64,000 nucleotides of DNA from Rossellomorea sp. BNER (GCA_024213275.1 JANAVG010000007.1:62001-126000), one strand, 5' to 3'. Shown: positions 52,928 to 62,674, counted from the stretch's first letter. The notes: generated by a model not told the origin, from the sequence alone. Numbers and translations are program-made.

Positions 52928-54385
52928 ATGACGAAAAATAAAAAATTAACTACTAGCTGGGGAGCACCTGTTGGGGATAATCAAAACTCAATGACAGCAG
53001 GTTCTCGTGGTCCTACTCTCATTCAAGATGTTCATTTATTAGAAAAGCTCGCACACTTTAATAGAGAACGAGTACCTGAACGTGTCGTCCACGCCAAAGG
53101 TGCTGGTGCACATGGTTACTTTGAAGTGACAAATGATGTGACAAAATATACAAAAGCCAAATTCTTATCAGACGTCGGAAAACGAACTCCTTTATTTGCA
53201 CGTTTTTCCACTGTTGCAGGAGAAAATGGATCAGCAGATTCAGTTCGTGATCCACGTGGATTTGCAGTTAAATTTTACACAGAAGATGGAAATTATGATT
53301 TAGTAGGAAATAATACTCCTGTCTTCTTTATCCGTGATGCAATCAAATTCCCTGATTTTATTCATACCCAAAAACGCCATCCCCAAACACATCTAAAAAA
53401 CCCTAATGCTGTTTGGGATTTCTGGTCATTATCTCCAGAATCACTACACCAAGTCACGATCCTCATGTCTGACAGGGGAATACCAGCTACCTACCGCCAT
53501 ATGCACGGATTTGGAAGTCATACCTTCAAATGGGTCAATGAAGATGGTGACGGTGTCTGGGTTAAGTATCATTTTAAAACAGAACAAGGCATTAAAAACC
53601 TGACTGAAGAAGTGGGTACACGTATTGCAGGTGAGAACCCTGATTATCATACTGAAGATTTATTTAATGCAATTGAAAATGGAGATTTCCCAGCATGGAA
53701 AGTATATGTACAAATCATGCCACTTGAAGATGCTAATACTTATCGTTTTGATCCATTCGATGTTACTAAGACATGGTCCCAAAAGGATTATCCATTAGTA
53801 GAAGTTGGTCGAATGGTGTTAGATAAAAACCCGGAAAATTATTTTGCAGAAGTTGAGCAAGCAACATTCTCTCCTGGTACATTGGTTCCTGGAATTGATG
53901 TTTCACCGGATAAAATGCTGCAAGGACGATTGTTTGCTTATGCCGATGCTCATCGTTACCGTGTCGGTGCCAATCATAATGCACTTCCTATTAACCGACC
54001 TAAAAATGAAGTCAATAACTATCAGCGTGATGGACAAATGCGTTTTGATCATAATGGCGGGGGTTCAACATATTATGAACCAAACAGCTTAAATGGTCCT
54101 TCAGAATCATCTGAAGATAAGCAAGCAGCCTTCCCTGTTTCTGGGGTTGCCGAAAGTGTAAGCTATGATCATAATGATCATTACACACAAGCAGGTGACC
54201 TATATCGCTTATTGTCAAAAGACGAGCGTGAACGTTTAGTGAAAAATATTGTAGGTGCAATGGAACCGGTTGAAAGTGAAGAAATCAAGCTTCGCCAAAT
54301 CGGTCACTTCTATAAAGCTGATCCAGAATATGGAACACGCATTGCAGATAGCCTTGGATTAAAGGTTCCTGAAGAGGTAAAATAG
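52928..54385 (+). CDS. katA: Catalase, haem-dependent, clade 3
   Basis: A 485-residue small-subunit catalase that disproportionates hydrogen peroxide. Distal His55 is in [20 protein letters not shown], Asn128 in [16 protein letters not shown], and the proximal haem ligand Tyr in [14 protein letters not shown] near residue 340. Length and sequence match B. subtilis KatA. ATGAGGTGATTTGAATC gives the ribosome binding site. Regulation by PerR is suggested by the upstream box. The gene ends at a strong terminator. Confidence 0.95.
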   Translation: MTKNKKLTTSWGAPVGDNQNSMTAGSRGPTLIQDVHLLEKLAHFNRERVPERVVHAKGAGAHGYFEVTNDVTKYTKAKFLSDVGKRTPLFARFSTVAGENGSADSVRDPRGFAVKFYTEDGNYDLVGNNTPVFFIRDAIKFPDFIHTQKRHPQTHLKNPNAVWDFWSLSPESLHQVTILMSDRGIPATYRHMHGFGSHTFKWVNEDGDGVWVKYHFKTEQGIKNLTEEVGTRIAGENPDYHTEDLFNAIENGDFPAWKVYVQIMPLEDANTYRFDPFDVTKTWSQKDYPLVEVGRMVLDKNPENYFAEVEQATFSPGTLVPGIDVSPDKMLQGRLFAYADAHRYRVGANHNALPINRPKNEVNNYQRDGQMRFDHNGGGSTYYEPNSLNGPSESSEDKQAAFPVSGVAESVSYDHNDHYTQAGDLYRLLSKDERERLVKNIVGAMEPVESEEIKLRQIGHFYKADPEYGTRIADSLGLKVPEEVK

Positions 54386-54426
54386 TCATATAAATATTCT
54401 CAATTACATTCTCGATTTCTCAACTA

Positions 54427-54456
54427 AGGGTGACCCTTATCGGTCACCCTTTTTCA
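54427..54456 (+). terminator. Rho-independent terminator of katA
   Basis: AGGGTGACC and GGTCACCCT form a hairpin followed by TTTTTC. Confidence 0.85.
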
Positions 54457-54579
54457 ACATAATAGTGGTAGGATTTATTTTTTAGGTAGCTTTTTGATCA
54501 GACTTATGACTAAACCCTGAAGATGTCAGCAAAACTTTATTCATCAAGTTAGCTCGCTTATCACATATATGCATGAATT

Positions 54580-54909
54580 TTATTTAACTATCGCCCCTGA
54601 AATAATATGCCAATGTAAATGTTTTGAATCCTGATACTCACCCAAGTTGGTTATGATTTTGCAAGAACCATAATCTGTTTCTACCCTAGAAGCAACTTTT
54701 CTTATAACCGTCATCATCTCCAACAATAATTCGTTTTCGCTCTCTTCCATTGTCGTAAAAGATGAAATATGTTTTTTAGCTATTGTTACGATATGGACCG
54801 GATAGGATGGTCGCGTATGATGGTAAGCTAGAATATTTTCAGTTTCATAAACTTTTTCAACCTCTGTTTAACCGCTTAATACTTCAACACAATAAAAATC
54901 ATTCTGCAT
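54580..54909 (-). pseudogene. HIT-family protein with a premature stop
   Basis: On the minus strand ATG at 54909, behind AGAGGGGGATTTATA, opens a frame reading MQNDFYCVEVLSG-stop-TEVEKVYETEN, continuing ILAYHHTRPSYPVHIVTIAK, then NLGEYQDSKHLHWHIISGA to the natural end. The HIT triad (HLHWH) is intact. One AAA-to-TAA change at codon 14 explains the break, so this is a nonsense mutant of an otherwise complete 109-codon gene. HIT proteins hydrolyse nucleotide conjugates. Confidence 0.8.
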
Positions 54910-55017
54910 TATAAATCCCCCTCTTATATTAAAGTTTCAGAATTACGTTTGAAAAATATTCCAATATTAAATCTATTATACTATAATTCACAGAAATACA
55001 ATAAAAAGAATGATGAT

Positions 55018-55131
55018 ATGGGAAATTCATGTTTTATTTGTGATAAACATTCTGGGAGCATTGATACTGCAGGAATGACGATTTATGAGGATGATTTCTT
55101 GGAAGATTGCCGTCTCACAATCTGCTACTAA
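55018..55131 (+). pseudogene. Truncated second HIT-family gene (N-terminal fragment)
   Basis: From ATG at 55018 the frame reads MGNSCFICDKHSGSIDTAGM then TIYEDDFLED, the zinc-binding start (CxxC) of a different HIT subfamily, and then loses the family after about 30 residues. The rest of the gene is absent. Confidence 0.6.
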
Positions 55132-55373
55132 AGGCAGTGATCAATAAATTAGGATACAGCTACATAGAATTGTATAAATAATGAATTTTATCTGGAAAGG
55201 AAAACAAGGGATATTCCACTGTCAGTCGATACAGATATACAGCCGAAGTTCCCATAAGTAATCCTATAAGAAGAACTATATTCCAAATAAAAATTCAATT
55301 TCCACAGATGACTTTTCATTATTTATTACCAACTTACTGGGCTCATAAAATAATAAAGAAGGATGTGTATCGT

Positions 55374-55835
55374 TTGGAGATTTTATTATTTTTGCATATT
55401 GTTGGAGTGGTTATTTTTTTCGGGAACATTATCACGGCGGCATTTTGGAAAGTTCGAGCAGACATAAACGGAACCCCTTCATTTATTCATCAAACTGTAA
55501 AAAATGTTATGCTAGCTGACATTATTTTCACACTTCCGGGGTTGGTATTAATCATCGTTTCAGGAATTCTAATGGCCATACAAGCAGGTTATTCATTATC
55601 AGGGTTTAATTGGCTTACCATTTCATTGATCTTGTTTGTATTGACCGGCATTATCTGGTTAGCGCTTCTTTTGCCATTGCAAAGAAAAATGATCCATTAT
55701 AGTTTTCAATCAATAGATACTGGTGTTATTTCTAAAGAATATAAAAAGGCTTCTCGTAAATGGGCTAACTTTGGGATAATTGCCACTTTATTACCGATCG
55801 TCATTCTATATTTTATGATTTCAAAGGGAATATAA
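55374..55835 (+). CDS. DUF2269-type integral membrane protein
   Basis: A 153-residue membrane protein with four predicted helices: LLFLHIVGVVIFFGNIITAA, IIFTLPGLVLIIVSGILMAI, ISLILFVLTGIIWLALLLPL and FGIIATLLPIVILYFMI. The HIxGV..FG.I motif in helix 1 is characteristic of the DUF2269 family, whose function is unknown. TTG at 55374 is preferred, with AAGGATG 8 bases upstream; an ATG 22 codons earlier lacks a ribosome binding site and would place a charged segment before helix 1. Confidence 0.7.
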   Translation: MEILLFLHIVGVVIFFGNIITAAFWKVRADINGTPSFIHQTVKNVMLADIIFTLPGLVLIIVSGILMAIQAGYSLSGFNWLTISLILFVLTGIIWLALLLPLQRKMIHYSFQSIDTGVISKEYKKASRKWANFGIIATLLPIVILYFMISKGI

Positions 55836-55980
55836 AACGGTTATTCTAGCTTTTAAACTAACGAGGTATTCGATTTGATGAAACAATCAAAATTTTCCAA
55901 GCCACTATAGTCACCCATATTAGCGATGTTATGGTAAAATTATCATCATTAAATTAGCAATAAAAGAAAGAGATGATGAT

Positions 55981-56913
55981 TTGTCTAAACCGATAATATA
56001 TGGATTATTACTCTTGATCATGATGATTTGGGGATTTAACGTTATTGCTATTAAGGTTTTAGTTGAGTATTTCGCTCCTGTGACGATCACAGCTTTCCGA
56101 ATTTTAACAGCCGGAATTGTTGTAATGATGTTTTTAGGAGTAAAAAAAGAGTTTCGTAGAGTTACTAAACAACAATTTGTCTATGTAACAGTTGGTGCAC
56201 TTACGGGGATTTTCGGACATCATTACTTCTTAGCGTCTGGATTAACGATAACATCGGCCTCTAACACAGGGCTTATATTAGGTTTAGTTCCCTTAATGAC
56301 TACACTATTTGCGATTTTTTTTCTCGGAGACCGATTAACAATCTTAAAATTTTTTGGTATTTTACTTGGACTGACTGGAGTTTCTTTCATCGTCTTAAAT
56401 GGAACAGATAGTATCAGTAGTATATCTAAAGGTGATTTCTATGTTTTTTGTTCCGTTATTACACAAGCCATTAGTTTTATCTATATTAAAAAGGCAACAA
56501 AAACAATGGATCCTCTACTAATTACCGGATGGATGCAAATCATAGGCGCTTTATTTTTATTTATAGTCAGCTTTCAAATGGAACCACAAGGCATTTCTAG
56601 TCTTTCAGGGGGAAATCTCTGGGTTTGGGGCGTGTTCTTTGCTTCTGCCATATTGGCTACGGGCATTGGTCATATGTTTTATAACAAGGCCATACATCAG
56701 CTGGGTGCAGGAGAAACGGCCATTTTTATTAATTTAACACCATTCTTTTCGTTAACAGGTTCCTATTTATTTTTAGATGAAACGATCGCTCTTCCACAGT
56801 TACTCGGGTTTATCTTCATTGTTGCCGGTGTCATATTCGGCACAGGTGCTTTAGAAAATAAACAAAGAACTTTCTGGAGAGCAAATAAAAGAGTAGTTAA
56901 AAAATCATCTTAA
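55981..56913 (+). CDS. EamA/DMT family transporter
   Basis: A 310-residue drug/metabolite transporter with ten helices and two EamA repeats. The first repeat begins LLLLIMMIWGFNVIAIKVLV and contains ITAFRILTAGIVVM and SASNTGLILGLVPLMT; the second has AGETAIFINLTPFFSLTGSY and QLLGFIFIVAGVIFGTG. Such proteins export metabolites or amino acids; the substrate is unknown. The start is TTG, behind AAAGAGATGATGAT. Confidence 0.88.
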   Translation: MSKPIIYGLLLLIMMIWGFNVIAIKVLVEYFAPVTITAFRILTAGIVVMMFLGVKKEFRRVTKQQFVYVTVGALTGIFGHHYFLASGLTITSASNTGLILGLVPLMTTLFAIFFLGDRLTILKFFGILLGLTGVSFIVLNGTDSISSISKGDFYVFCSVITQAISFIYIKKATKTMDPLLITGWMQIIGALFLFIVSFQMEPQGISSLSGGNLWVWGVFFASAILATGIGHMFYNKAIHQLGAGETAIFINLTPFFSLTGSYLFLDETIALPQLLGFIFIVAGVIFGTGALENKQRTFWRANKRVVKKSS

Positions 56914-56922
56914 ATTTGATAA

Positions 56923-56962
56923 AAATAATCCACTCTTCCGGATTTTGAGTGGATTATTTTTC
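56923..56962. terminator. Terminator between converging genes
   Basis: AATAATCCACTC and GAGTGGATTATT form a strong hairpin with A and T runs at both sides. Confidence 0.85.
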
Positions 56963-56968
56963 CTATGA

Positions 56969-57562
56969 TTAAGTTTCCCCTTTACAAATAGACTGCAAAT
57001 GAAGAGTTAGAACTCTGGTAATCTTTTCTTTATCTAAACGTTCCGGTTCTAAAATTGCATGTAAGGCCAATCCGTCTACAATTGCGTATAATCTCTCCGT
57101 TTCTACAACGATATCTAGACCATCGCGAAGCAGTTCAAGATTTTCTAAGGAATGAACTAATCTTTCTACACCAAGGTACACACCATCTTGATTAGCGTCA
57201 ATAACATTCTTTTTATGACGCGCATGTGCGATAAAGGCAAACCATACCTCTGCTTCTGTCATTGTTATCTCATTTGTTGGGACAATCTCAAGAAGGATTT
57301 TTAATACCCTTTCTTTTGGTGGCAGGTCCTGTTTTGAGATTTGTACAATTCGATTGATGGCATTTTCTTTAACAAGCTCCATCGCATAGACAAGCAAATC
57401 ATCGTGAGTGGAAAAGTAATGACGCAAGGCTCCAAGTGATAACCCTGCCTCTTTGGCAATATTTCTTACTGTCGCCCCTTCCATACCCCTTTCCAAAATG
57501 ACTCTCCAGGTTGCTTCTGCAATAAGCTTTTTTCTTTTTTCATGATCTACAATTTTCGGCAT
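56969..57562 (-). CDS. TetR-family repressor, PksA-like
   Basis: A 197-residue TetR/AcrR-type regulator. The helix-turn-helix is GATVRNIAKEAGLSLGALRH followed by YFSTHDDLL; the C-terminal part is a ligand-binding helical domain. It stands divergently next to a YmcC-like membrane gene, the same neighbour pair as pksA and ymcC in B. subtilis, and two palindromic operator-like sites lie between them. It probably represses the divergent gene and itself. The ligand is unknown. Confidence 0.85.
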   Translation of the reverse strand: MPKIVDHEKRKKLIAEATWRVILERGMEGATVRNIAKEAGLSLGALRHYFSTHDDLLVYAMELVKENAINRIVQISKQDLPPKERVLKILLEIVPTNEITMTEAEVWFAFIAHARHKKNVIDANQDGVYLGVERLVHSLENLELLRDGLDIVVETERLYAIVDGLALHAILEPERLDKEKITRVLTLHLQSICKGET

Positions 57563-57601
57563 AATTATATTTTATCAAGAAAAAAGATCATTTGCAATTT
57601 T

Positions 57602-57661
57602 ATAATACAGTTGTATTATTTAAAATAAAATGCTACACTGTTTTTATAATACAACTGTACT
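57602..57661. promoter_or_regulatory. Two operator-like palindromes between the TetR and YmcC-like genes
   Basis: ATAATACAGTTGTATTAT (57602-57619) is an almost perfect palindrome; ATAATACAACTGTACT (57646-57661) is a second, less perfect copy 44 bases away. One lies near each gene's start, as expected for a divergently acting TetR-type repressor. Confidence 0.7.
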
Positions 57662-57678
57662 GAAAAGTAGGTGCTTAA

Positions 57679-58197
57679 ATGAATTTTGTAGGCTGGATGA
57701 TTGTAGCATGTGAAATCGCCTTTTGGGTCGTGATTATTTTGGGTTTAGTGGTACGTTATGTTTTTAAGAAAAATAAACCGGGACTATTTCTGCTCGCACT
57801 AACCCCCGTAATAGACCTTGTTTTGTTACTGATCACTAGTGTTGATTTGTATAAGGGTGCAACAGCAACAACTGCTCATGCCATTGCGGCCGTTTATATC
57901 GGTGTTTCAATTGCATTTGGAAAAAGTATGATTGATTGGGCTGATGAACGATTTCAATACTATGTCACAAAGGAAGGTCCAAAGCCTGTTAAAAGATATG
58001 GGATCGACCATGCAAAACATTATTTTAAAAGCTGGATACGACATATTTTTTCCTATCTCATTGGAGCTGGGTTATTAGTCGGTTTAATTTATTGGATTGA
58101 TGATCCGTCCCGTACGGAAGCGTTAAGTGGAATTTTAAGATTATGGAGTCTAATTATTGGGATCGATTTTCTAATTGCGCTTAGTCATTTTATTTAG
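57679..58197 (+). CDS. YmcC-like integral membrane protein
   Basis: A 172-residue protein with five hydrophobic helices (VGWMIVACEIAFWVVIILGL, LFLLALTPVIDLVLLLITSV, HIFSYLIGAGLLVGLIYWI and others) and a conserved-looking cytoplasmic loop DWADERFQYYVTKEGPKPVK. Length, topology and TetR neighbour match B. subtilis YmcC, of unknown function. Probably repressed by the divergent TetR protein. Confidence 0.7.
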   Translation: MNFVGWMIVACEIAFWVVIILGLVVRYVFKKNKPGLFLLALTPVIDLVLLLITSVDLYKGATATTAHAIAAVYIGVSIAFGKSMIDWADERFQYYVTKEGPKPVKRYGIDHAKHYFKSWIRHIFSYLIGAGLLVGLIYWIDDPSRTEALSGILRLWSLIIGIDFLIALSHFI

Positions 58198-58248
58198 CCA
58201 AAGAAAGATCGTAGTGAAAAACAACAAATTAAAATATGAGATAAGTGA

Positions 58249-58275
58249 AAAAGCGTCAAAACGACGCTTTTTTTT
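58249..58275. terminator. Terminator between converging genes
   Basis: AAAAAGCGTC and GACGCTTTTTTTT form a short strong hairpin with a T run; it overlaps the end of the histidine kinase gene. Confidence 0.8.
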
Positions 58276-59974
58276 ACATATCATGATTATAAAAGACCAC
58301 CTCTACAGTAGTCCCTATCTTCTCCTCACTCTCTACCGTAATCTCTCCCCCATGTGCTTTCACTAACTGATAGGCAATAGCCATTCCAAGACCTGAACCA
58401 TTCACATCTTCACGGGTATTTCCCCCACGATAATATCGATCAAAAAGTTTATTGATCGTCTCTCTTTTCATCCCTATACCGTTATCTTCAATCTTGATTA
58501 AGGTAGTTTTAAATGAATGATTAATTGTTACTGTAATTTCAGTTCCAAAGGGGTTATGTTTCACCGCATTAGAAAGTAAATTATTCATAATTCTCGTAAA
58601 CCACTTTGCATCAATCTCTAAATATAATTGTCTATTTGAACTAAAAAACTTTATATTGGGATAATTGATATTATCAATAATGTCTTCCATAAAAGATACA
58701 ATTTCTTTCTCTTCCATTTTAATTGGAAGCGCATTGTTTTTTAGTCGAAAAGTAAGATTAAGGTCATCGATTAATTGATCCATATAAATGGATTTTTCTT
58801 TCATCGTTTGAACAAAATGTTTCTTTTCTTCATCTGTCCATTTATAAACATCAGCATCTAACAGCATTGAATATCCGTAGATAGAACTTAATGGTGTTTT
58901 AAGATCATGTGAAAGTCCTGTGATCCACTCCTCCCGAGTTTTTTCCATTCTAATTTGGTTCTCTTCATTATATTTCAATCTCCAAGCAAGTGTATTCAAT
59001 GAATGTATGTGTTCTTTAAATACTCTGTACCTTTTGTGTAAATGACCTTTCTTGTTATGAACTGGAATTCTTCCATTATGATCTCTAGGTTCTTCTACGT
59101 CTCCTAATGACATTTGATTAATCCATGTCAGTATATGAAGCAGAGGTTTTCCGAACTTATTTCCATACCAAAAGGCAAAGAGAATAATTAGGATAGTCAG
59201 GATCCCTATTACAATTATAGTCCCTTTTATCACACTTTGATTTATAAGTCCTTCTGTTATGGAATCAGGATTTTTATAGGGATTAAATAGCCCAATAATA
59301 TAGATTAGATCACTTTCATCTGAATAATATTGTGATAGATCGTATTGCGAGTTCCAAGGGCTTTTTTCTATTGAAAGAATATCAGTAAACGTAAATTTTA
59401 AATCTTTTGATGCATTGTAGCTTTCAACAACTTCACCATTAGTGTTATAAACCTGTATCCAAGCATGTTCCTTTTTTAAGATCTCTTTAAAATTACTATC
59501 AATTTTGGGGAACTCCTCTGACGCTTTGAATTTTTTCATGATGACTTCACTTAATAATTTTTCTCCATAAAGCAATGTGAACGGTTTATTGTCTAATTCT
59601 AAAATCCAATGATGCGTACGGAATTTTTCTTCATGCTTCGAAAGAATGTCCGTAAAGCTATAGGATGATGGCAAAGATTTAGGGGTATTAAAATCTTTCA
59701 CCACTTTCCCATCTTTATCTATAATCTGTAACCATCCCCCCTTATATATAACAGCTTCCTTAATCACATCACTTAAGATAATCTCTCCATTTTTCATTTT
59801 AATTTCCATTTCCAAATGATCTTTATAGGCTCTTGTAAAATCGTATTTCATTTCAGATTCCGATATTTTATCCGCTAAAAAAATGAGTGATCCAAGAATA
59901 AATAATAAAATCACAAACAGCATAAAAACAAAATGTAAACTAAAACGAATCGTTAACTTTCTTTTAAGATTCAT
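58274..59974 (-). CDS. Sensor histidine kinase
   Basis: A 566-residue membrane kinase. Helix 1 at about 12-34, a large extracytoplasmic sensor domain (about 35-250) that seems to contain two similar parts (WLQIIDKDGKVVKDFNTPKS..FTDILS and WIQVYNTNGEVVESYNASKD..FTDILS), helix 2 at about 251-270, a HAMP-like linker, and the kinase core: H-box His356 in ITGLSHDLKTPLSSIYGYSM, N-box NNLLSNAVKHN, G1 DNGIGM and G2 GSGLGMAIA. The start overlaps the response regulator stop by 4 bases. The duplicated sensor unit is unusual; the signal is unknown. Confidence 0.92.
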   Translation of the reverse strand: MNLKRKLTIRFSLHFVFMLFVILLFILGSLIFLADKISESEMKYDFTRAYKDHLEMEIKMKNGEIILSDVIKEAVIYKGGWLQIIDKDGKVVKDFNTPKSLPSSYSFTDILSKHEEKFRTHHWILELDNKPFTLLYGEKLLSEVIMKKFKASEEFPKIDSNFKEILKKEHAWIQVYNTNGEVVESYNASKDLKFTFTDILSIEKSPWNSQYDLSQYYSDESDLIYIIGLFNPYKNPDSITEGLINQSVIKGTIIVIGILTILIILFAFWYGNKFGKPLLHILTWINQMSLGDVEEPRDHNGRIPVHNKKGHLHKRYRVFKEHIHSLNTLAWRLKYNEENQIRMEKTREEWITGLSHDLKTPLSSIYGYSMLLDADVYKWTDEEKKHFVQTMKEKSIYMDQLIDDLNLTFRLKNNALPIKMEEKEIVSFMEDIIDNINYPNIKFFSSNRQLYLEIDAKWFTRIMNNLLSNAVKHNPFGTEITVTINHSFKTTLIKIEDNGIGMKRETINKLFDRYYRGGNTREDVNGSGLGMAIAYQLVKAHGGEITVESEEKIGTTVEVVFYNHDM

Positions 59975-60681
59975 AGAGTTTTCTCCTGGTTTTGAACAAG
60001 TTTATACCCTAATCCTCTTACCGTTTTCAAAAAAACCGGCTTACTTGGGTTTTCCTCGATTTTTTCTCTTATTTTTCGTATATGTACCATCACTGTGTTA
60101 TCATCCATCATCAATTCATCTTTCCAAACCTGATAATATATCTGCTCTTTTGTAAACACCTGATTTGGATTTTTGCAGAAAAAAGTGAGTAAATGATAGA
60201 CCTGAGCAGAACAAGCTACACTTTTGCCATCAACGATCAATTCCGCTGAATTTTGATTTAGTTGGAATCGACCATAATCTAATATTTCTGTTTGATAGAT
60301 TGGTTGACTATTAAGGTAACGTTTCAGTTGAACCTTTACTCTAGCCGCTACTTCTAGTGGGTTAAATGGCTTTGTGATGTAATCATCTGCTCCATGTGCA
60401 AATCCTGTAAGTATGTCTAGATCCGATGATTTGGCGGAAATAAAAAAGATAGGCGCATCTGTTCTTTTCTTAACCTCTGTGCAAATATCAAATCCCGTCA
60501 TATCAGGCAGCATGATATCTAAAATGATTAACTGATATCGATTTTGAGTAAGTAATTGAAGTGCCTCCTTACCATTTGTACAAATCTCTATTGATGTAAA
60601 TCCTTCTTTATTTAAAACAAGCCTTATCATATTTAAAATAGACTCTTCATCATCGACGATTAATATTCGTGCTGACTCCAT
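59971..60681 (-). CDS. OmpR-family response regulator
   Basis: A 236-residue two-domain regulator. Receiver domain with acidic pocket ILIVDDEE, phosphoacceptor Asp55 in LIILDIMLPDMTGFDI, and the Lys in ITKPFNPLEV; winged-helix DNA-binding domain from about 130 with VMVHIRKIREKIEENPSKPV and VRGLGYKL. AAAGGAGTATTGCT precedes the ATG. It is expressed with the kinase and diverges from the ABC transporter operon. Confidence 0.93.
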   Translation of the reverse strand: MESARILIVDDEESILNMIRLVLNKEGFTSIEICTNGKEALQLLTQNRYQLIILDIMLPDMTGFDICTEVKKRTDAPIFFISAKSSDLDILTGFAHGADDYITKPFNPLEVAARVKVQLKRYLNSQPIYQTEILDYGRFQLNQNSAELIVDGKSVACSAQVYHLLTFFCKNPNQVFTKEQIYYQVWKDELMMDDNTVMVHIRKIREKIEENPSKPVFLKTVRGLGYKLVQNQEKTL

Positions 60682-60701
60682 AGCAATACTCCTTTTGCGA
60701 T

Positions 60702-60755
60702 TTAAGGTAATGTTAAGGTTACGTTAATTTGTTAATAATATACAGCTATTATACT
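60702..60755 (+). promoter_or_regulatory. Direct-repeat response-regulator site and promoter of the ABC operon
   Basis: TTAAGG (60702), TTAAGG (60713) and TTAATT (60724) recur every 11 bases, with TTAATA at 60732, then TATACT (-10) at 60750 and no good -35. Eleven-base direct repeats upstream of a -10 are typical of OmpR-type activator sites. Confidence 0.6.
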
Positions 60756-60779
60756 AGAAAGTGAAAGGAGAGAGGAAAA

Positions 60780-61466
60780 ATGTGGACAATTTGTTTAAAT
60801 GAATTCAAGGGGCATTTTAAAAGTATCAAGTCCCTTATTGTCGTGGCGACAATTTTCGGAATTACATATCTGTCTGCCGATTTAATGGAAAAACTATCTG
60901 GTCAGATTGATATAGGGAGTGCAGGTAATGATGTATATGCAATTGGAACCATCTTGATTGTATATCTACTAGGTTTCTTTTTCATTACGGGACTCTCACA
61001 TGATCAGATTAATCGGGAAGTTACTTCAAGAACAATCCGATTTCTTGTAACGAAAACCTCTAAAACAAATATTTTACTAGGGAAATATATAGGAATATTG
61101 TTTTTTTGGTTATTCTCTATGTCGGTTTCTTTCATTCTAATATCATTGGTATCAAAGGATTTTCTCTGGCTAGGGTTACTCGACTGTATGACATTTCTAT
61201 CTGTTGCTTTAGCTCTGAATTTGATTTTCTCGATCATATTACCGAAACCTGCAATGTCGATGTTCTTTGGCATCATTTTTGCACTATTATTTCCAGCTTT
61301 AAGTGTATGGTCCATTTATACAGATCGAATTTATATCAGCTGGTTCAAATTTATCACCCCCTACTATTACTCAAGCTTAGGAGAATATTATATTTTAATT
61401 AACCTTATTTATGCTGCTTGTTTATTATTACTAGCGATCTGGTTTTTTAAAAGGAGAGATTTATAA
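60780..61466 (+). CDS. ABC-2 type transporter permease
   Basis: A 228-residue membrane protein with six predicted helices (IVVATIFGITYLSADLMEKL, AIGTILIVYLLGFFFITGLS, IGILFFWLFSMSVSFILISL and others). The segment INREVTSRTIRFLVTKTSKT is the soluble loop typical of NosY/YxlG-type ABC-2 permeases. AAAGGAGAGAGG precedes the ATG. Its stop overlaps the start of the ATPase gene (TAATG). Divergent control by the two-component system points to a stress-responsive export function. Confidence 0.85.
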   Translation: MWTICLNEFKGHFKSIKSLIVVATIFGITYLSADLMEKLSGQIDIGSAGNDVYAIGTILIVYLLGFFFITGLSHDQINREVTSRTIRFLVTKTSKTNILLGKYIGILFFWLFSMSVSFILISLVSKDFLWLGLLDCMTFLSVALALNLIFSIILPKPAMSMFFGIIFALLFPALSVWSIYTDRIYISWFKFITPYYYSSLGEYYILINLIYAACLLLLAIWFFKRRDL

Positions 61467-62440
61467 TGAAAGTCATTGAGGTCAACAGCCTTTCGAAGAT
61501 ATATGGAAAAAATAATGTTGTGAAAAATGTCAATTTAGTAGTGGAGAAAGGAGAAATATACGGATTCCTTGGGAGAAATGGGGCAGGAAAATCAACCTTT
61601 ATTAATATGATTACTGGAATTATAGAGCCTTCGTCTGGAAGCTTTACGTTGCTAAATGAACCAAATCTTCAGAATGTCAAAAGATATATCGGTGTACTCC
61701 CTGACTATTCAACATTCTATGATTCATTAACTGCTATTGGACATCTAAAATATTTTACGGGAATTCATGGAAAATCGATCTCAACAGCTGAGTGTAAATG
61801 GGTATTACAGCGTGTCGGACTATCTGAGCATGCAAATAAAAAAGCGGGAAAATTCTCTTTTGGAATGAAAAAGAAACTCGGGATTGCACAAGCTATCGCT
61901 CATGACCCGGAATTAATTTTTCTTGATGAGCCTACATCGGGAATTGATGCAGAATCGGCAATCATGATCCAGAAACTCATTCTAGAATTGAAAGAAGCGG
62001 GAAAAACGATTTTTATGACATCACATAATTTGAACGAGGTTGAAAAGATATGTACTAAAATCGCCATCATGAAAGATGGCATGATTATAAACGAAGGTAC
62101 TTTAGATGATTTAAGAGCACTTTATTTGTCATCTATTACTATACAAATTAAACATTCATCCTTCTCTTCTAAACAAGATGAAGTGATCCCCTTTCTACAA
62201 TCAATTGGAAGGGAAATAAACTTAAATGGCAATAAAACAACGCTAATTTTAGACTCGGAAGAAAAAATTCCTGTCATTATTAGGGCGATGATGAACTTAA
62301 AAATAGATATTTATCGAATAAATGTAGACGAACCATCTTTAGAAGAAATCTTCTTGGATAATCGGAGTCAAGGTAATTTAATAGAAGAAAATACCAAAGC
62401 TTTATCTGGAACGGCTACTAAATTGAAAATAACTATCTAA
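61466..62440 (+). CDS. ABC transporter ATP-binding protein
   Basis: A 324-residue ATPase of the BcrA/YxlF type: Walker A GRNGAGKST, signature FSFGMKKKLGIAQAIAHDPE, Walker B LIFLDEPTSGIDAESA and a switch His in FMTSHNLNEVE. The C-terminal extension of about 100 residues is common in ABC-2 exporters. AAAGGAGAGATTT precedes the ATG. It pairs with the permease gene just upstream. Confidence 0.92.
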   Translation: MKVIEVNSLSKIYGKNNVVKNVNLVVEKGEIYGFLGRNGAGKSTFINMITGIIEPSSGSFTLLNEPNLQNVKRYIGVLPDYSTFYDSLTAIGHLKYFTGIHGKSISTAECKWVLQRVGLSEHANKKAGKFSFGMKKKLGIAQAIAHDPELIFLDEPTSGIDAESAIMIQKLILELKEAGKTIFMTSHNLNEVEKICTKIAIMKDGMIINEGTLDDLRALYLSSITIQIKHSSFSSKQDEVIPFLQSIGREINLNGNKTTLILDSEEKIPVIIRAMMNLKIDIYRINVDEPSLEEIFLDNRSQGNLIEENTKALSGTATKLKITI

Positions 62441-62491
62441 ATACAGACTACAATTGATAAAATATATTTCTATAAGGAAGGAACTATAATA

Positions 62492-62671
62492 ATGAAAGCG
62501 ATATTTGAAGGGCTGGTTTTAATCGGAGCTATAGGTTCACTTGGTAAGTATTTGGGTTTTGAGTTTCTCAAAGAAAATTCCTTATGGTTTTTAATTATAT
62601 TAGTAATGGGTCTAGTAGGTAGAACTATTTTTGCTAGAATAGGACATACGGAATCGAACACTACTAAATAA
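62492..62671 (+). CDS. Small membrane protein of 59 residues downstream of the ABC operon
   Basis: ATG at 62492 behind AAGGAAGGAACTAT starts MKAIFEGLVLIGAIGSLGKY, a glycine-rich first helix, followed by a short polar turn (FLKENS), a second helix (LWFLIILVMGLVGRTIFARI) and a polar tail. It lies 51 bases after the ATPase gene and before a strong terminator, so it is probably the last gene of that operon. Confidence 0.65.
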   Translation: MKAIFEGLVLIGAIGSLGKYLGFEFLKENSLWFLIILVMGLVGRTIFARIGHTESNTTK

Positions 62672-62674
62672 AAG

